Source: Streptomyces hundungensis
Lineage (GTDB): Bacteria > Actinomycetota > Actinomycetes > Streptomycetales > Streptomycetaceae
Length of the DNA stretch: 64,000 nt
Assembly: GCF_003627815.1 (NCBI RefSeq)
Contig: NZ_CP032698.1
Span: 1,798,001-1,862,000 of the forward strand
Direction of reading: 5' to 3'
Part shown: piece after piece, positions 50,982-60,272 of the stretch
How positions within the stretch are numbered: position 1 is the first letter of the stretch
How the letters are laid out: each line of letters starts with the position of its first letter
Translations under genes and position numbers: made by a program
The notes under the pieces: model-generated
The model's input: only the letters and a program-made list of their open reading frames with translations
Databases searched by the model: none
Told to the model about the DNA's origin: nothing

Positions 50982-52577
50982 TCAGCCGCGCGGGGCGGTC
51001 TCCTCCCGGATGACCGCGCCCGCGACCCGCACCGCGGCGCTCGCGGCGGGAAGCCCGCAGTACACGCCGGTCTGGATCAGCACTTCCTCGATCTCGGCGG
51101 GGGTGAGCCCGGCGCGCAGCGCGGCCCGGGTGTGCGCCGCGAGGTCGTCGAGGTGGCCGCCGGAGGCGAGCGCGGCCAGGGCCACCGCGGCCCGGGTACG
51201 CCGGTCGAGGCCGTCCCTCGACCACACCTGGCCCCAGGCGTGACGGGTGGCGAGCTCGTCGAAGCCGGCGCCGAAGGCATCGGCCCGGGCGGTCTCGGCG
51301 TCCACCGGGGCGCCACCGAGCACGTCCCGCCGGATCCGGAGGCCGAGCTCGTACGGGTCGGGGTGCGGGGAGGGGGCGGTGGGTTCGGCGGGGGCGGGGG
51401 GTTCAGCGGGGTTGCCGGGTTCGGCGGGGGCGGTGGGTTCAGCGCGGCTGCCGGGCTCGGCGGGTTCGCTGGGTTCGCCGGGGGCCGCCGACTCGGCCGG
51501 GGGCTCTGGGGTGGGCGGGGCGAGGAGGCCGAGGGGTTCGGTGGGTGCGGGGGGCGGGGCGATGGGGCCCGGGGAGGCGAGGGGGGTCGGGGTCCCGAAG
51601 GGCCCTGGGGCGGGGAAGGCGGCCGGGTTTGGGAAGGGGGTCGGGGTTGCCACGGGCCCCGGGGCCGGGAAGGGGGACGGGTTGGCGAAGGGGGCCGGGG
51701 TCGCCACGGGTCCCGGGGCCGGGAAGGGCGCTGGGGGCTCGGAGGACCCGGAGGGTGTGGTGGTGGCGGACGGCGCTGGGGGCGGGGGCGGGGTCTCCTG
51801 CCAGGCCGTCGAGAAGTGGTGTACGAGGAGGTCGGTGACGGCGGCCGGCTGCTCGACGGGGGCCAGATGGGAGGCGCCCGGCACCACGGCGAGGCCGGCG
51901 CCCGGTATGCCCGCGACCAGGGTGCGGGCCTCGCCCGGCCCGGTGACCCGGTCCTCGGCGCCGACCAGGGCGAGCGTGGGGACGGCGATGCGCCCGAGAT
52001 CGGCGCGGATGTCGAAGGCGGCGAGCGCCTCGCAGGCGGCTATGTAGCAGGCGGGGTCGGTGGTGCGGACCATCTGCACGGCCCACTCCACGATGGCGGG
52101 CTGGGCCGCGGCGTAGGCGGCGGTGAACCAGCGCTCGGGCGCGGACCGCGCCATGGGGTCCATGCCGTTGGTGCGGACGACGACACCGCGCTGGCGGTAC
52201 TCGTCGGCGGTGCCGAACCGGGCCGAGGAAGCGACCAGGGCGAGCGAGGCGAGCCGGTGGGGGTGGCGCAGGGCCAGATCGGCGCCGATCGCCCCGCCGA
52301 TGGAGCAGCCCGCGTAACCGAACCGCTGGATGCCGAGCCCGTCGAGGGTGGCGATGAGCCGGTCACCGAGCTCGGCGACGGAGTGGGCCGGCTGGGCGGG
52401 GGCGCCGCCGTGCCCCGGCAGGTCGAACCGCAGCACCCGCCAGGTGCCGGCCAGCTCGGGTATCTGGCGGTCCCACATGTGCCAGGTGGTACCCAGTGAG
52501 GGACCCACGACCAGGACCGGAGCGTCTTCCGGCCCGTCAACGCGGTATTGCAAGGTGTTCTTCGGTGTCTCGCTCAC
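50982..52577 (-). CDS. PcaL-like fusion: 3-oxoadipate enol-lactonase / 4-carboxymuconolactone decarboxylase
   Basis: 531 residues. N-terminal alpha/beta-hydrolase (residues 1-255; GCSIGGAIG nucleophile, GAEDRVT acid, GASHLAP His). Then about 155 residues of Pro/Ala/Gly-rich linker with repeated PGPVATPxPFxNP. The C-terminal CMD domain (from YELGLRIRRDVLGG to RVAGAVIREE, with VYCGLPAA) follows. Both activities belong to protocatechuate degradation, but no other pca gene is here. GTG 52577; GTG 52601 with TAGGAG 5 bp upstream is an alternative. Confidence 0.87.
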   Translation of the reverse strand: MSETPKNTLQYRVDGPEDAPVLVVGPSLGTTWHMWDRQIPELAGTWRVLRFDLPGHGGAPAQPAHSVAELGDRLIATLDGLGIQRFGYAGCSIGGAIGADLALRHPHRLASLALVASSARFGTADEYRQRGVVVRTNGMDPMARSAPERWFTAAYAAAQPAIVEWAVQMVRTTDPACYIAACEALAAFDIRADLGRIAVPTLALVGAEDRVTGPGEARTLVAGIPGAGLAVVPGASHLAPVEQPAAVTDLLVHHFSTAWQETPPPPPAPSATTTPSGSSEPPAPFPAPGPVATPAPFANPSPFPAPGPVATPTPFPNPAAFPAPGPFGTPTPLASPGPIAPPPAPTEPLGLLAPPTPEPPAESAAPGEPSEPAEPGSRAEPTAPAEPGNPAEPPAPAEPTAPSPHPDPYELGLRIRRDVLGGAPVDAETARADAFGAGFDELATRHAWGQVWSRDGLDRRTRAAVALAALASGGHLDDLAAHTRAALRAGLTPAEIEEVLIQTGVYCGLPAASAAVRVAGAVIREETAPRG

Positions 52578-52639
52578 CTGCCCGACCCTCTCATCTCTCA
52601 CCTTCACTCCTACCGCCAGGGTCAGAAGGTCTGAGGGGA

Positions 52640-52806
52640 CGCAGGTATGGGCGCCACAAGACATCACCCCCGTCACCCCCGTCGGCCTGCTGGCCCTGCT
52701 CTCCACTCCGGTCGGCTCCCCCGAACACTGGGGCGAGCAAGTCCTTGAGCGCGCCCTGCTCGCCCGCGCGCACACCGTCGCCGACCGTGGGCGCCGGCCG
52801 AACTGA
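52640..52806 (+). pseudogene. Fragmentary reading frame between PcaL-like gene and lectin remnants
   Basis: A readable stretch (PVTPVGLLALLSTPVGSPEH, then VLERALLARAHTVADR) ends in TGA at 52804-52806 without a credible start. Probably a scrap of a decayed gene. Confidence 0.25.
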
Positions 52807-52836
52807 TCGCGGTTACGGAAGGATCCGTCCACGAAC

Positions 52837-53190
52837 TTGCTGACGGGCGTGTGGCTGCGTGCGGCGGCGCGCGCCGAACAGGGCCTGGAGCTGACGGAGT
52901 TCGAGGACGGTCTTCTTGCCCCGTTCCTCGATGTGTTGGGCGAGCAGGACATCTTCGCACTGGGCCGGGTGTACCGGGAGCAAGTGGCCACGGCGGGATC
53001 GGCGGCCACGGTGCCGCGGTCAGTGAGCGAATGGAGCCTGAAGGACGGCTACACCGTCGAGGAATACGCCCGTTCGGCGGCCGAGGTCGGAGAGCGAGCG
53101 ATGGCTCAGCCCAACGTCGCGGTCATCGACCGGGCAGGACTACGGCACGAGCAGGAGCGCCGGGACAGTGACGAGTTCCTGGCCGCAGTT
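52837..53190 (+). pseudogene. Degraded open frame of unknown origin
   Basis: From TTG 52837 about 118 codons read like a real protein (GLELTEFEDGLLAPFLDVLG, SLKDGYTVEEYARSAAEVG). The frame then runs into a shadow of the next fragment. A single polypeptide with a recognisable end does not exist. Confidence 0.35.
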
Positions 53191-53911
53191 GGGCCACGGA
53201 CTGCGCCGCCTCCGCCGCGTCCTTCGCCGGCAAGCTCTACGTCGCCCACCGCAGCTACGCGGACGCCCGTCTCCATCTCGGCAACCACACCGACAACACC
53301 GCCCTCCAGCCCAGCAGCACCTGGCGCGCCACCACCGGCTCCGCGCTGACCCGCCACGACGAGGGTCTGGCGCTCGTCCATCGCGGCGGCTCCAGGCTGC
53401 GCTACGCCTTCGCGCAGCAGCCCACCAGCTGGGGTCGCGCGGCCGACATCCCCGGCACCGAAGACAGCCTCGACGAGCCCGCCCTCGCCCTCGCGACAAC
53501 GCCCCGCACCTGATGTACCTCACCGCGCCCGCCAGCGTTCTGCACATGCGCGCAGACGGCACGCTCCGCACCAGCGTCTACCAGGGCACCCAGAGTCAAA
53601 GCTTCAACCTCATCCACCAAGGCGGCGACGGCTCCACTGGAATCCGCAACAAGTACCACGACCGCGTCCTGAACCTGAGCCGCAGCGGCCAGGCCACCGC
53701 CGTCTTCTACAACGGCACCGCCGGCCAGAGCTTCACGATCCTCGACCAGCCCGACGGCTCCAAGCGCATCCGCAACCCGTATCACGACCTGTTCGTCGCC
53801 CTGTACCCCGACGGCCGGGTCATCGGCGAAGCCGAGAACCACTCGCCCTACCAGCGCCTGACCCTCGTCTGCCAGGGCGACGGGTCCCAGGGCATCCGCG
53901 TCCTCCCGTAA
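53172..53911 (+). pseudogene. Frameshifted lectin-like (propeller/beta-trefoil) gene
   Basis: Frame one (53172-53513) encodes FAGKLYVAHRSY, LALVHRGG and SLDEPALALA, with no start. Near 53490-53513 coding moves by one base to the frame ending at 53911: APHLMYLTAPASVLHMRADG, then three ~45-residue internal repeats with GIRNKYHDRVLNLSRSG and RIRNPYHDLFVALYPDG. The latter part has the look of a beta-trefoil or similar carbohydrate-binding module. One restored base would join both; without it only a 132-codon 3' piece from ATG 53513 could be made. Confidence 0.5.
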
Positions 53912-54267
53912 GACCCCACTCTCCAGAGGGCGACCCAGCCAGGCCCCCTCCGCAGAACGCGCCGACGAGGCGGCCGATCAGACCGCACCCGTCGTAGACC
54001 AACCAGACGCAGGGGCCACACGTGTGCCCGGAGGGCTCTCGCGACCGCGTCAGAACATTGCGGTCGGGTTGGGCCACCGTTCCCTCCGGGCCCGACTTCA
54101 AGCTGCCCCTCACGGCGCGCATCTCGCCCTCGTGTTCTGCCACTTCGGTCTTTCGAGGAAGGCACCGGCGCGGATCGGTGCGGGCGCCGAATGGGTGTGG
54201 GCGGGTACGGACGTCTCGGGTGGAGAAGTCCGAGCCCGCCGACACGTCGGCCGGGACGCGGACTGGA
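53912..54267. other. Non-coding gap 3' of the CAP gene
   Basis: No gene, clear terminator or repeat recognised between the lectin-like remnant and the convergent CAP gene. Base composition is already lower in GC than the flanks. Confidence 0.5.
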
Positions 54268-56049
54268 CTATTGCGATGTCGGGAAGGTCGGCGGGCCGAA
54301 TGCGACCGGGTCATGCCAGGGCTGACCACTAATCACCCAGGCCACGTTCAAACGGCCATTCCTGTCGACGGCCAGCGCCGTCAACTGACTGTCCGACTGC
54401 TTCGCCATCGTCACAGCAGCACCCGGCTGGAAACTCGCCGGTCCGAATGCGACCGGATCATGCCAGGGCTGACCACTGATGACCCAGGCCACGTTCAAAC
54501 GGCCATTCCTGTCCACCGCCAACGCCGTCAACTGACTGTCCGACTGCTTCGCCATCGTCACAGCAGCACCCGGCTGGAAACTCGCCGGTCCGAAAGCGAC
54601 CGGATCATGCCAGGGCTGACCACTAATCACCCAGGCCACGTTCAAACGGCCATTCCTGTCGACGGCCAGCGCCGTCAACTGACTGTCCGACTGCTTCGCC
54701 ATCGTCACAGCAACACCCGGCTGGAAACTCGCCGGTCCGAAAGCGACCGGATCATGCCAGGGCTGACCACTGATGACCCAGGCCACGTTCAAACGGCCAT
54801 TCCTGTCCACCGCCAACGCCGTCAACTGACTGTCCGACTGCTTCGCCATCGCCACAGCAGCACCCGGCTGGAAACTCGCCGGACCAAACGCAACCGGATC
54901 ATGCCAAGGCTGACCACTAATCACCCAGGCCACGTTCAAACGGCCATTCCTGTCCACCGCCAACGCCGTCAACTGACTGTCCGACTGCTTCGCCATCGCC
55001 ACAGCAGCACCCGGCTGGAAACTCGCCGGACCAAACGCAACCGGATCATGCCAAGGCTGACCACTAATCACCCAGGCCACGTTCAAACGGCCATTCCTGT
55101 CCACCGCCAACGCCGTCAACTGACTGTCCGACTGCTTCGCCATCGCCACAGCAGCACCCGGCTGGAAACTCGCCGGACCAAACGCAACCGGATCATGCCA
55201 AGGCTGACCACTAATCACCCAGGCCACGTTCAAACGGCCATTCCTGTCCACCGCCAACGCCGTCAACTGACTGTCCGACTGCTTCGCCATCGCCACACCG
55301 GCACCGGACATGGAGGACGGCTTGGGCGGTGGAACCGGGCCACCACCGCCGCCTGGGATCGCCTGCTGCCCGTCGTTGTTGCCTGCGGCGAGGTAGCGGC
55401 ACACCAGGATCCACCCTGTACTGCCCGCTACGGGCACGCCTTCCTTCACACCACACCCGATCGACGTGGTGAGCGATGCAGGGGACATCCACACCATCTG
55501 CGAGTAGTGACCCCAGGCATGGAAATTGGTTCCGGGCGCTGCATTGATGTTGACGGAGGCGTTGTTGTCAGCGTCGAACTTGGACTTTTCGGCCGGCCAA
55601 CTGAAGCTCACCGAGGGGTCCAACGCCATCATCGGACGTGCCGGGCCGGGGAAGGCATTGAAGAGGTTCTCCCCCTCGTCGCCGTTCGTGGCACGGCTGC
55701 TGTGGTGGAGTGCACCGCCCTGACTGGAGCCAGGATCATCGGCCCAAGCCTGCGCGTCACAGGCGAGCTTGGGGTTCCATGCCACAGAAGTCACCGAAAG
55801 GCTGGGGTTGTACTTCTTGACGGCCTCCTGGCGAGCGTCATTATGGGCTCGGACGATGGCTGCGGCATCAGCGGCGGTTATTGCCGACCCCGTGCCGGAT
55901 GGCGCGGTGGACGAGGCGCAAGTGGGAGCCTTCTCATCGGCGCCGGGAAGCTGCGCGCCGGGAAGCTGCGCGAAGGCGACCGGTGCCGGAATCACCATGA
56001 TCAGGCCACACATGATCGCTGCTGCTCTTGCAAGGAATTTCGGTCCCAT
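54268..56049 (-). CDS. Secreted CAP-domain protein with a predicted seven-bladed repeat propeller
   Basis: 593 residues. Signal peptide 1-27 (FLARAAAIMCGLIMVIPAPV then AFA). The CAP/SCP (PR-1-like) domain is at about 58-235, with AHNDARQ, HHSSRATNGDEGENLF, GHYSQMVWMSPA and a terminal CRYLAAGN; the two His and two Glu positions of the CAP cavity are plausible. A Gly/Pro linker follows. From residue 249 there are seven tandem 49-residue repeats (QLTALAVDRNGRLNVAWV, ISGQPWHDPVAFGP). Seven WH/DG-type beta-repeats fit a closed seven-bladed lectin-like propeller. ATG 56049 has GGAGG 6 bp upstream. Base composition and position beside decayed lectin genes suggest acquisition. Ligand and target are unknown. 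Confidence 0.9.
   Translation of the reverse strand: MGPKFLARAAAIMCGLIMVIPAPVAFAQLPGAQLPGADEKAPTCASSTAPSGTGSAITAADAAAIVRAHNDARQEAVKKYNPSLSVTSVAWNPKLACDAQAWADDPGSSQGGALHHSSRATNGDEGENLFNAFPGPARPMMALDPSVSFSWPAEKSKFDADNNASVNINAAPGTNFHAWGHYSQMVWMSPASLTTSIGCGVKEGVPVAGSTGWILVCRYLAAGNNDGQQAIPGGGGGPVPPPKPSSMSGAGVAMAKQSDSQLTALAVDRNGRLNVAWVISGQPWHDPVAFGPASFQPGAAVAMAKQSDSQLTALAVDRNGRLNVAWVISGQPWHDPVAFGPASFQPGAAVAMAKQSDSQLTALAVDRNGRLNVAWVISGQPWHDPVAFGPASFQPGAAVAMAKQSDSQLTALAVDRNGRLNVAWVISGQPWHDPVAFGPASFQPGVAVTMAKQSDSQLTALAVDRNGRLNVAWVISGQPWHDPVAFGPASFQPGAAVTMAKQSDSQLTALAVDRNGRLNVAWVISGQPWHDPVAFGPASFQPGAAVTMAKQSDSQLTALAVDRNGRLNVAWVISGQPWHDPVAFGPPTFPTSQ
54277..55305. repeat. Seven near-identical 147-bp tandem repeats inside the CAP gene
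   Basis: Exact 147-bp period, seven units. Copies 1-3 from the gene's 5' end are nearly identical (CCAAACGCAACCGG and CCAAGG variants). Copies 4-7 alternate CTGATGACC / CTAATCACC and CCACCGCCAAC / CGACGGCCAGC, as if a two-unit, 294-bp block had duplicated. Recent amplification is likely. Confidence 0.9.
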
Positions 56050-56551
56050 CGGAACCTCCGCCGATGTGGATGTCATTGATGGACCGATGAGGGGAACCCG
56101 TGCTTTGGCTCGCCCCGCACCGCCCCGACGTGTCTGACCTCGGCGGAGAGATCTCCGTTCGCCGAACATGAGTCATGGCGCGCCGGATGGTGAGACAACT
56201 GTCCCCCGTTCGGCGTATCCCGGCTCGCCCACCCCTCGCCGATTGCTGCATATGGGTGATATTTGCAGTCTGGGCTTGTAGTCATCACTGGAATTGGCTA
56301 TAGGGCGACCTGGTGGGAACGGCCGTAGCTTCTCTGCCGGTCGGCAACAGGCGTTGCGGCTGCTTTCGAGGCCATCGGCAGGTGGTCGACGGTTCATGCA
56401 CCGAGTACGGCCCGGCCTGCCGGGGCGTGACCCTGTCCGAACGGCTCGGGCGTCGCCCCCGCTCCAGCGGTCCTGGGCGCCCCGCCGGACCGGCCCCACC
56501 GGACCGGCCCCGACGCCCGAGCGGCCCGGAACGGCGGCCGCGTCGCCGCGG
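56050..56551. other. Non-coding, locally AT-rich region upstream of the CAP gene
   Basis: No gene supported. 56245-56315 is the most AT-rich stretch of the window, with TATGGGTGATATTTGCAG and GGCTATAGGG, and may hold the CAP promoter. Confidence 0.5.
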
Positions 56552-57139
56552 TCAGGGGGTGGCCGTGGACACCACGAAGACCACCGGCTTGTCGGGGTCC
56601 GTCTCGTCGACCGTGATGTTCTGGGTCGGCAGCGGGTCCTTCTGGGCGTGGGTGGTGGCCGCCCAGTCGTGGCCCGCGGGGAACGTCCAGCCGACCCGTC
56701 GCGCGTCCTCGGGGCCGATCGTCACGTCGCCGGGCTTGAGGGCGGCGGTGCTGGTGCCGCTCTCCTTCATGAACTCAGCGAGGCCCGCCGCGTTCGTCGT
56801 GAACTGGACGTACAGCTTGCTGACCTTCCAGCTGTTCGTCTCGTAGTAGGCGACGTCCGTCGCGTCCGTGGGCACCGGCACCTCGTAGATGCGGCGCTGG
56901 GTCTTGGACGGCCAGTCCTTCTGGAGGCCGCGCGCCGAGGCCTCGGACTCCTTGTCGCGGCCGCTGGTGCGGCTCTGTTCGGCGGAGATCGCCAGATAGC
57001 CGGCCGGCACGCCGATGAGCAGCACGATGATGACGGCGGTGATCCAGCGCCGCCGGATCATGTGCTGCCGCGTCTCGGGGGGTTTCTCGTCCGGGGGCGG
57101 GGACTGGCGGGGCACCGCGGGGCGGTCGGACGGTGTCAT
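56552..57139 (-). CDS. Small single-pass membrane protein
   Basis: 195 residues. One membrane helix (WITAVIIVLLIGVPAGYLAI) after a Pro-rich cytosolic N-terminus, then an extracellular domain (YEVPVPTDATDVAYYETNSW, TTNAAGLAEFMKES). Family unassigned. ATG overlaps the ROK-kinase stop by one base (TGATG). Confidence 0.75.
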   Translation of the reverse strand: MTPSDRPAVPRQSPPPDEKPPETRQHMIRRRWITAVIIVLLIGVPAGYLAISAEQSRTSGRDKESEASARGLQKDWPSKTQRRIYEVPVPTDATDVAYYETNSWKVSKLYVQFTTNAAGLAEFMKESGTSTAALKPGDVTIGPEDARRVGWTFPAGHDWAATTHAQKDPLPTQNITVDETDPDKPVVFVVSTATP

Positions 57140-58308
57140 CAGTCGGATTCCTGGGTGGTGCGGGTGGTGCCCGTCCTGAGGACGGCTTCGGCTGCCTTGG
57201 CGTACCGCTCGTAGCGCTCCACGCGGCGGCGGTTGGCGCGGCGGAAGCGACGGGCCACCAGGCGGGCGAGGTCGGCGGCGCCGACCATACCCGCCTCGGG
57301 GCCGAGCTGCGCCTTGGCGATCCGGGCCTCGGGGCGGTAGCCCCGGCCGGTGAGGTGACGCTTGAAGGCGTCCCTGGCGGGGCCGATCAGGAGGTCGTCG
57401 GCGGCGCTGACGCCCCCGCCGATGACGAAGCAGGAGGGGTCGAGGGCGGCCGCCAGATTGGCGATGCCGACGCCGAGCCACTGCCCGATGTCCTGGAGCA
57501 GCTCGACGCACATGGCGTCGCCCTCGCGGGCCAGCTCGGTGATGAGCGGCCCGGTGATCTCGGGGATGTTGCCGCCGACGCGCTCGATGATGTTGTACGC
57601 CACCGGGGACTCGGCCGCGGCCAGTTCGCGGGCCTCGCGCACCAGCGCGTTCCCGGAGCTGTACTGCTCCCAGCAGCCGCGGTTGCCGCAGGCGCAGCGG
57701 TGTCCGCCCGGGACGACCTGCATATGGCCGAACTCGCCGGCGACCCCGTACTTGCCGCGCTTGACCTGGCCGTCCTCCAGGATCGCGCCGCCGATGCCGG
57801 TGCCGAGCGTGATCATGACGAGGTGGTCCTCGCCGCGTCCGGCGCCGAAGCGCCACTCGGCCCAGGCGGCCGTGTTGGCGTCGTTGTCGACCATCACGGG
57901 GACCGCGAGCCGGGCCTGGAGGGCGTCGCGCAGCGGCTCGTTGCGCCAGGCGAGGTGCGGGGCGAAGAGGATGGTCGAGCGGTCGGCGTCGACCCAGCCC
58001 GCCGCGCCGATGCCCACGGCGTGCACGTCGTGCCGGTCGGAGAGGTCGAGCACCAGCTCGGTGATGGTGTCCTCGACGACCTTGGGGCTCTTGGACTTGT
58101 CCGGGGTCTCCGTGCGGAGCTTCTCCAGGATGTTGCCGTCCGCGTCGACGACGCCGGCCATCACCTTCGTACCGCCGATGTCGATGCCGACGGTGGGGAC
58201 CCGGGGGGCCGTCAGGTGCGAGCGGCGTTCCCGGGTGCCTACGGTGCGCAGCACGGTGGCCCGGGCGGAACCCCGGTGGGCTAGGGCGAAGTCGCGGTAC
58301 GTGGTCAT
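57139..58308 (-). CDS. ROK-family sugar kinase
   Basis: 389 residues. ATP motif GIDIGGTKVMAG, sugar-binding VDNDANTAAWAEW, and zinc/ROK signature CACGNRGCWEQYSSG. Phosphorylates a hexose. The 50-residue N-terminal extension before the kinase fold is longer than in typical glucokinases. It is downstream of the sugar ABC genes but separated by a hairpin. Confidence 0.9.
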   Translation of the reverse strand: MTTYRDFALAHRGSARATVLRTVGTRERRSHLTAPRVPTVGIDIGGTKVMAGVVDADGNILEKLRTETPDKSKSPKVVEDTITELVLDLSDRHDVHAVGIGAAGWVDADRSTILFAPHLAWRNEPLRDALQARLAVPVMVDNDANTAAWAEWRFGAGRGEDHLVMITLGTGIGGAILEDGQVKRGKYGVAGEFGHMQVVPGGHRCACGNRGCWEQYSSGNALVREARELAAAESPVAYNIIERVGGNIPEITGPLITELAREGDAMCVELLQDIGQWLGVGIANLAAALDPSCFVIGGGVSAADDLLIGPARDAFKRHLTGRGYRPEARIAKAQLGPEAGMVGAADLARLVARRFRRANRRRVERYERYAKAAEAVLRTGTTRTTQESD

Positions 58309-58354
58309 CGGGCCCGATTCTGCCACTCCCGGCGCGCGCTCACCGTGTGCGAGG

Positions 58355-58380
58355 GGCCGCCCCGGTGGCCCGGGGCGGCC
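58355..58380 (-). terminator. Hairpin between the ABC ATPase and the ROK kinase
   Basis: GGCCGCCCCG and CGGGGCGGCC form a perfect 10-bp stem with a 6-nt loop just after the ATPase stop; no T run. Confidence 0.45.
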
Positions 58381-58383
58381 GGT

Positions 58384-59235
58384 TCACGCCCGGTCGGACG
58401 GGCCGCCGGGGCGGCCGGGCGAGGGGGCTCGCCGCAGTTCGTGGCTGAGCTCCTCCAGCTCGCTGCCGCCCGCCATTTGGCGGGTCAGCTCGTCCAGGGT
58501 GATGTCGGAGCGCAGATGGCTGCCGGTCATCGCGCCGCGCTTGAGGAGCACGAAACGGTCCCCCACGAGATAGGCGTGATGCGGGTTGTGCGTGATGAGA
58601 ACCACGCCGAGCCCGGCGTCGCGGGCGGCGGCCACGTACTTCAGGACGACACCGGACTGCTTCACGCCGAGCGCGGCGGTCGGCTCGTCGAGGACGAGGA
58701 CCTTGGCGCCGAAGTACACCGCCCGCGCGATGGCCACGCACTGGCGCTCACCGCCGGACAGGGTGCCGATCGGCTGGTCGACGTCGCGCAGGTCGATGCC
58801 CATGCGCAGGAGTTCGGCGCGGGTGGTGGCGCGCATCGTGTCGACGTCGAGCCGCTTGAAGGGCCCCTTGCCCCGGGTGGGCTCGGAGCCGAGGAAGAAG
58901 TTGCGCCACACCGGCATCAGGGGCACCACGGCCAGGTCCTGGTAGACGGTGGCGATGCCCCGGTCCAGGGCCTCGCGGGGGTTGCTCAGCGAGACGTCCT
59001 CGCCGTCGATGCGGAAGGCGCCCGCGTCGTGCCGGTGAAGCCCCGCGATGATCTTGATGAGGGTGGACTTGCCGGCGCCGTTGTCGCCCAGGACACAGGT
59101 GATGTCCCCGGCGTGCACCTCCAGGGACACGCCTTCCAGGGCGCGGATGTTGCCGTAGTACTTGCTCACGTCGTCGAGTTCGACGAGGGCGGTGCCGCCC
59201 GCCGTCACGTCCGGCCGCTCAGGGGTCGTCGTCAT
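58384..59235 (-). CDS. Sugar ABC transporter ATPase
   Basis: 283 residues. One ATPase domain: Walker [10 protein letters not shown], signature [15 protein letters not shown], Walker [13 protein letters not shown], switch His. Ribose/inositol-type (CUT2) families usually have a two-domain ATPase; a single-domain form is typical of some actinobacterial inositol-type systems. ATGA overlap with the permease. Confidence 0.9.
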   Translation of the reverse strand: MTTTPERPDVTAGGTALVELDDVSKYYGNIRALEGVSLEVHAGDITCVLGDNGAGKSTLIKIIAGLHRHDAGAFRIDGEDVSLSNPREALDRGIATVYQDLAVVPLMPVWRNFFLGSEPTRGKGPFKRLDVDTMRATTRAELLRMGIDLRDVDQPIGTLSGGERQCVAIARAVYFGAKVLVLDEPTAALGVKQSGVVLKYVAAARDAGLGVVLITHNPHHAYLVGDRFVLLKRGAMTGSHLRSDITLDELTRQMAGGSELEELSHELRRAPSPGRPGGPSDRA

Positions 59236-60272
59236 GCTGTCGCCTCCGCCCGCTTGCGCACCCACGCGTTGAGCAGCGTGGCGAGCAGGAGCATCGCTCC
59301 GAGGAAGAACTTGAACCAGTCCGGGTTCCACTCCGCGTACACGATGCCCTTGCTGGTCATGCCGAAGATGAACGCACCGACCGCGGAGCCGATCGCCGAA
59401 CCGTAGCCGCCGGTGATGAGGCAGCCGCCGATGACGGCCGCGATGATGTAGATCAGTTCGTTGCCGACGCCCTCGCCGGACTGCACCACGTCGAACGAGA
59501 ACAGCAGGTGCTGCCCGGAGACCCAGGCCGCGAAGGCGACGCCCATGTAGAGGCCGATCTTCGTCTTGAAGACCGGGACGCCGACCGCGCGGGCCGCGTC
59601 CGCCTCGCCGCCCACCGCGAAGATCCAGTTGCCGAAGCGGGTCCGCAGCAGGATCCAGGTGGCGACCGCGATCAGGGCGAACCACCACAGGATGGTGACC
59701 TTCAGGTTGACCGAGCCGAGGGTGAGCTGGGAGGCGAAGAGCTTCTTCGCGGAGTCGAAGCCCTCCATGTCGGCGATGGACTTCGTCGAGACCGTGCCGC
59801 TGATCAGCTTGGTGAAGCCGAGGTTGAGGCCGGTCAGCATCAGGAAGGTGCCGAGCGTGATGATGAAGCTGGGGAGTTTGGTGCGGGTCAGCATGAAGCC
59901 GTTGAACGCGCCGATGGCGACGGTGACCAGGAGGGATACGGCCACGCCCACCCAGACGTTGGCCGTCATCTGGTAGCTGAACATCGAGGACACCAGCGCC
60001 GAGGTCGTCACCAGGACACCGGCCGACAGGTCGAACTCGCCGCCGATCATGAGGAGCGCGACCGGCACCGCCATGATGCCGATCGTCGAGGCCGCGTACA
60101 GGACGGTCGAGAGGCTGGAGGGCTGGAGGAAGCTGTCGGCGACGATGGAGAAGAAGAGGAAGACGGCGCCGGCGCCGACCACCGAGCCGAGTTCCGGACG
60201 GCCCAGGATCTTGCGCCAGACCGAGCGGCGAAGGAGCCGCTCGTCCGCGGCGGTGTCGGTCGCGGTACTCAT
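59232..60272 (-). CDS. Sugar ABC transporter permease (CUT2/RbsC type)
   Basis: 346 residues, about ten membrane segments; motifs [34 protein letters not shown] and [15 protein letters not shown]. Overlaps both neighbours by ATGA. Confidence 0.91.
   Translation of the reverse strand: MSTATDTAADERLLRRSVWRKILGRPELGSVVGAGAVFLFFSIVADSFLQPSSLSTVLYAASTIGIMAVPVALLMIGGEFDLSAGVLVTTSALVSSMFSYQMTANVWVGVAVSLLVTVAIGAFNGFMLTRTKLPSFIITLGTFLMLTGLNLGFTKLISGTVSTKSIADMEGFDSAKKLFASQLTLGSVNLKVTILWWFALIAVATWILLRTRFGNWIFAVGGEADAARAVGVPVFKTKIGLYMGVAFAAWVSGQHLLFSFDVVQSGEGVGNELIYIIAAVIGGCLITGGYGSAIGSAVGAFIFGMTSKGIVYAEWNPDWFKFFLGAMLLLATLLNAWVRKRAEATA

Noticed and set aside
52330..52806. 158-codon plus-strand frame overlapping the PcaL-like start
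   Set aside because: First two thirds are antisense shadow of the hydrolase domain; only the last 50 codons look protein-like and are listed as a remnant.
54277..55305. Regular repeats as a CRISPR array
   Set aside because: There are no unique spacers; the 147-bp units abut and encode in-frame protein repeats.
54022..56079. 685-codon plus-strand frame with repeated peptides opposite the CAP gene
   Set aside because: The repetition merely mirrors the 147-bp units; the minus strand has the signal peptide, ribosome site and CAP motifs.
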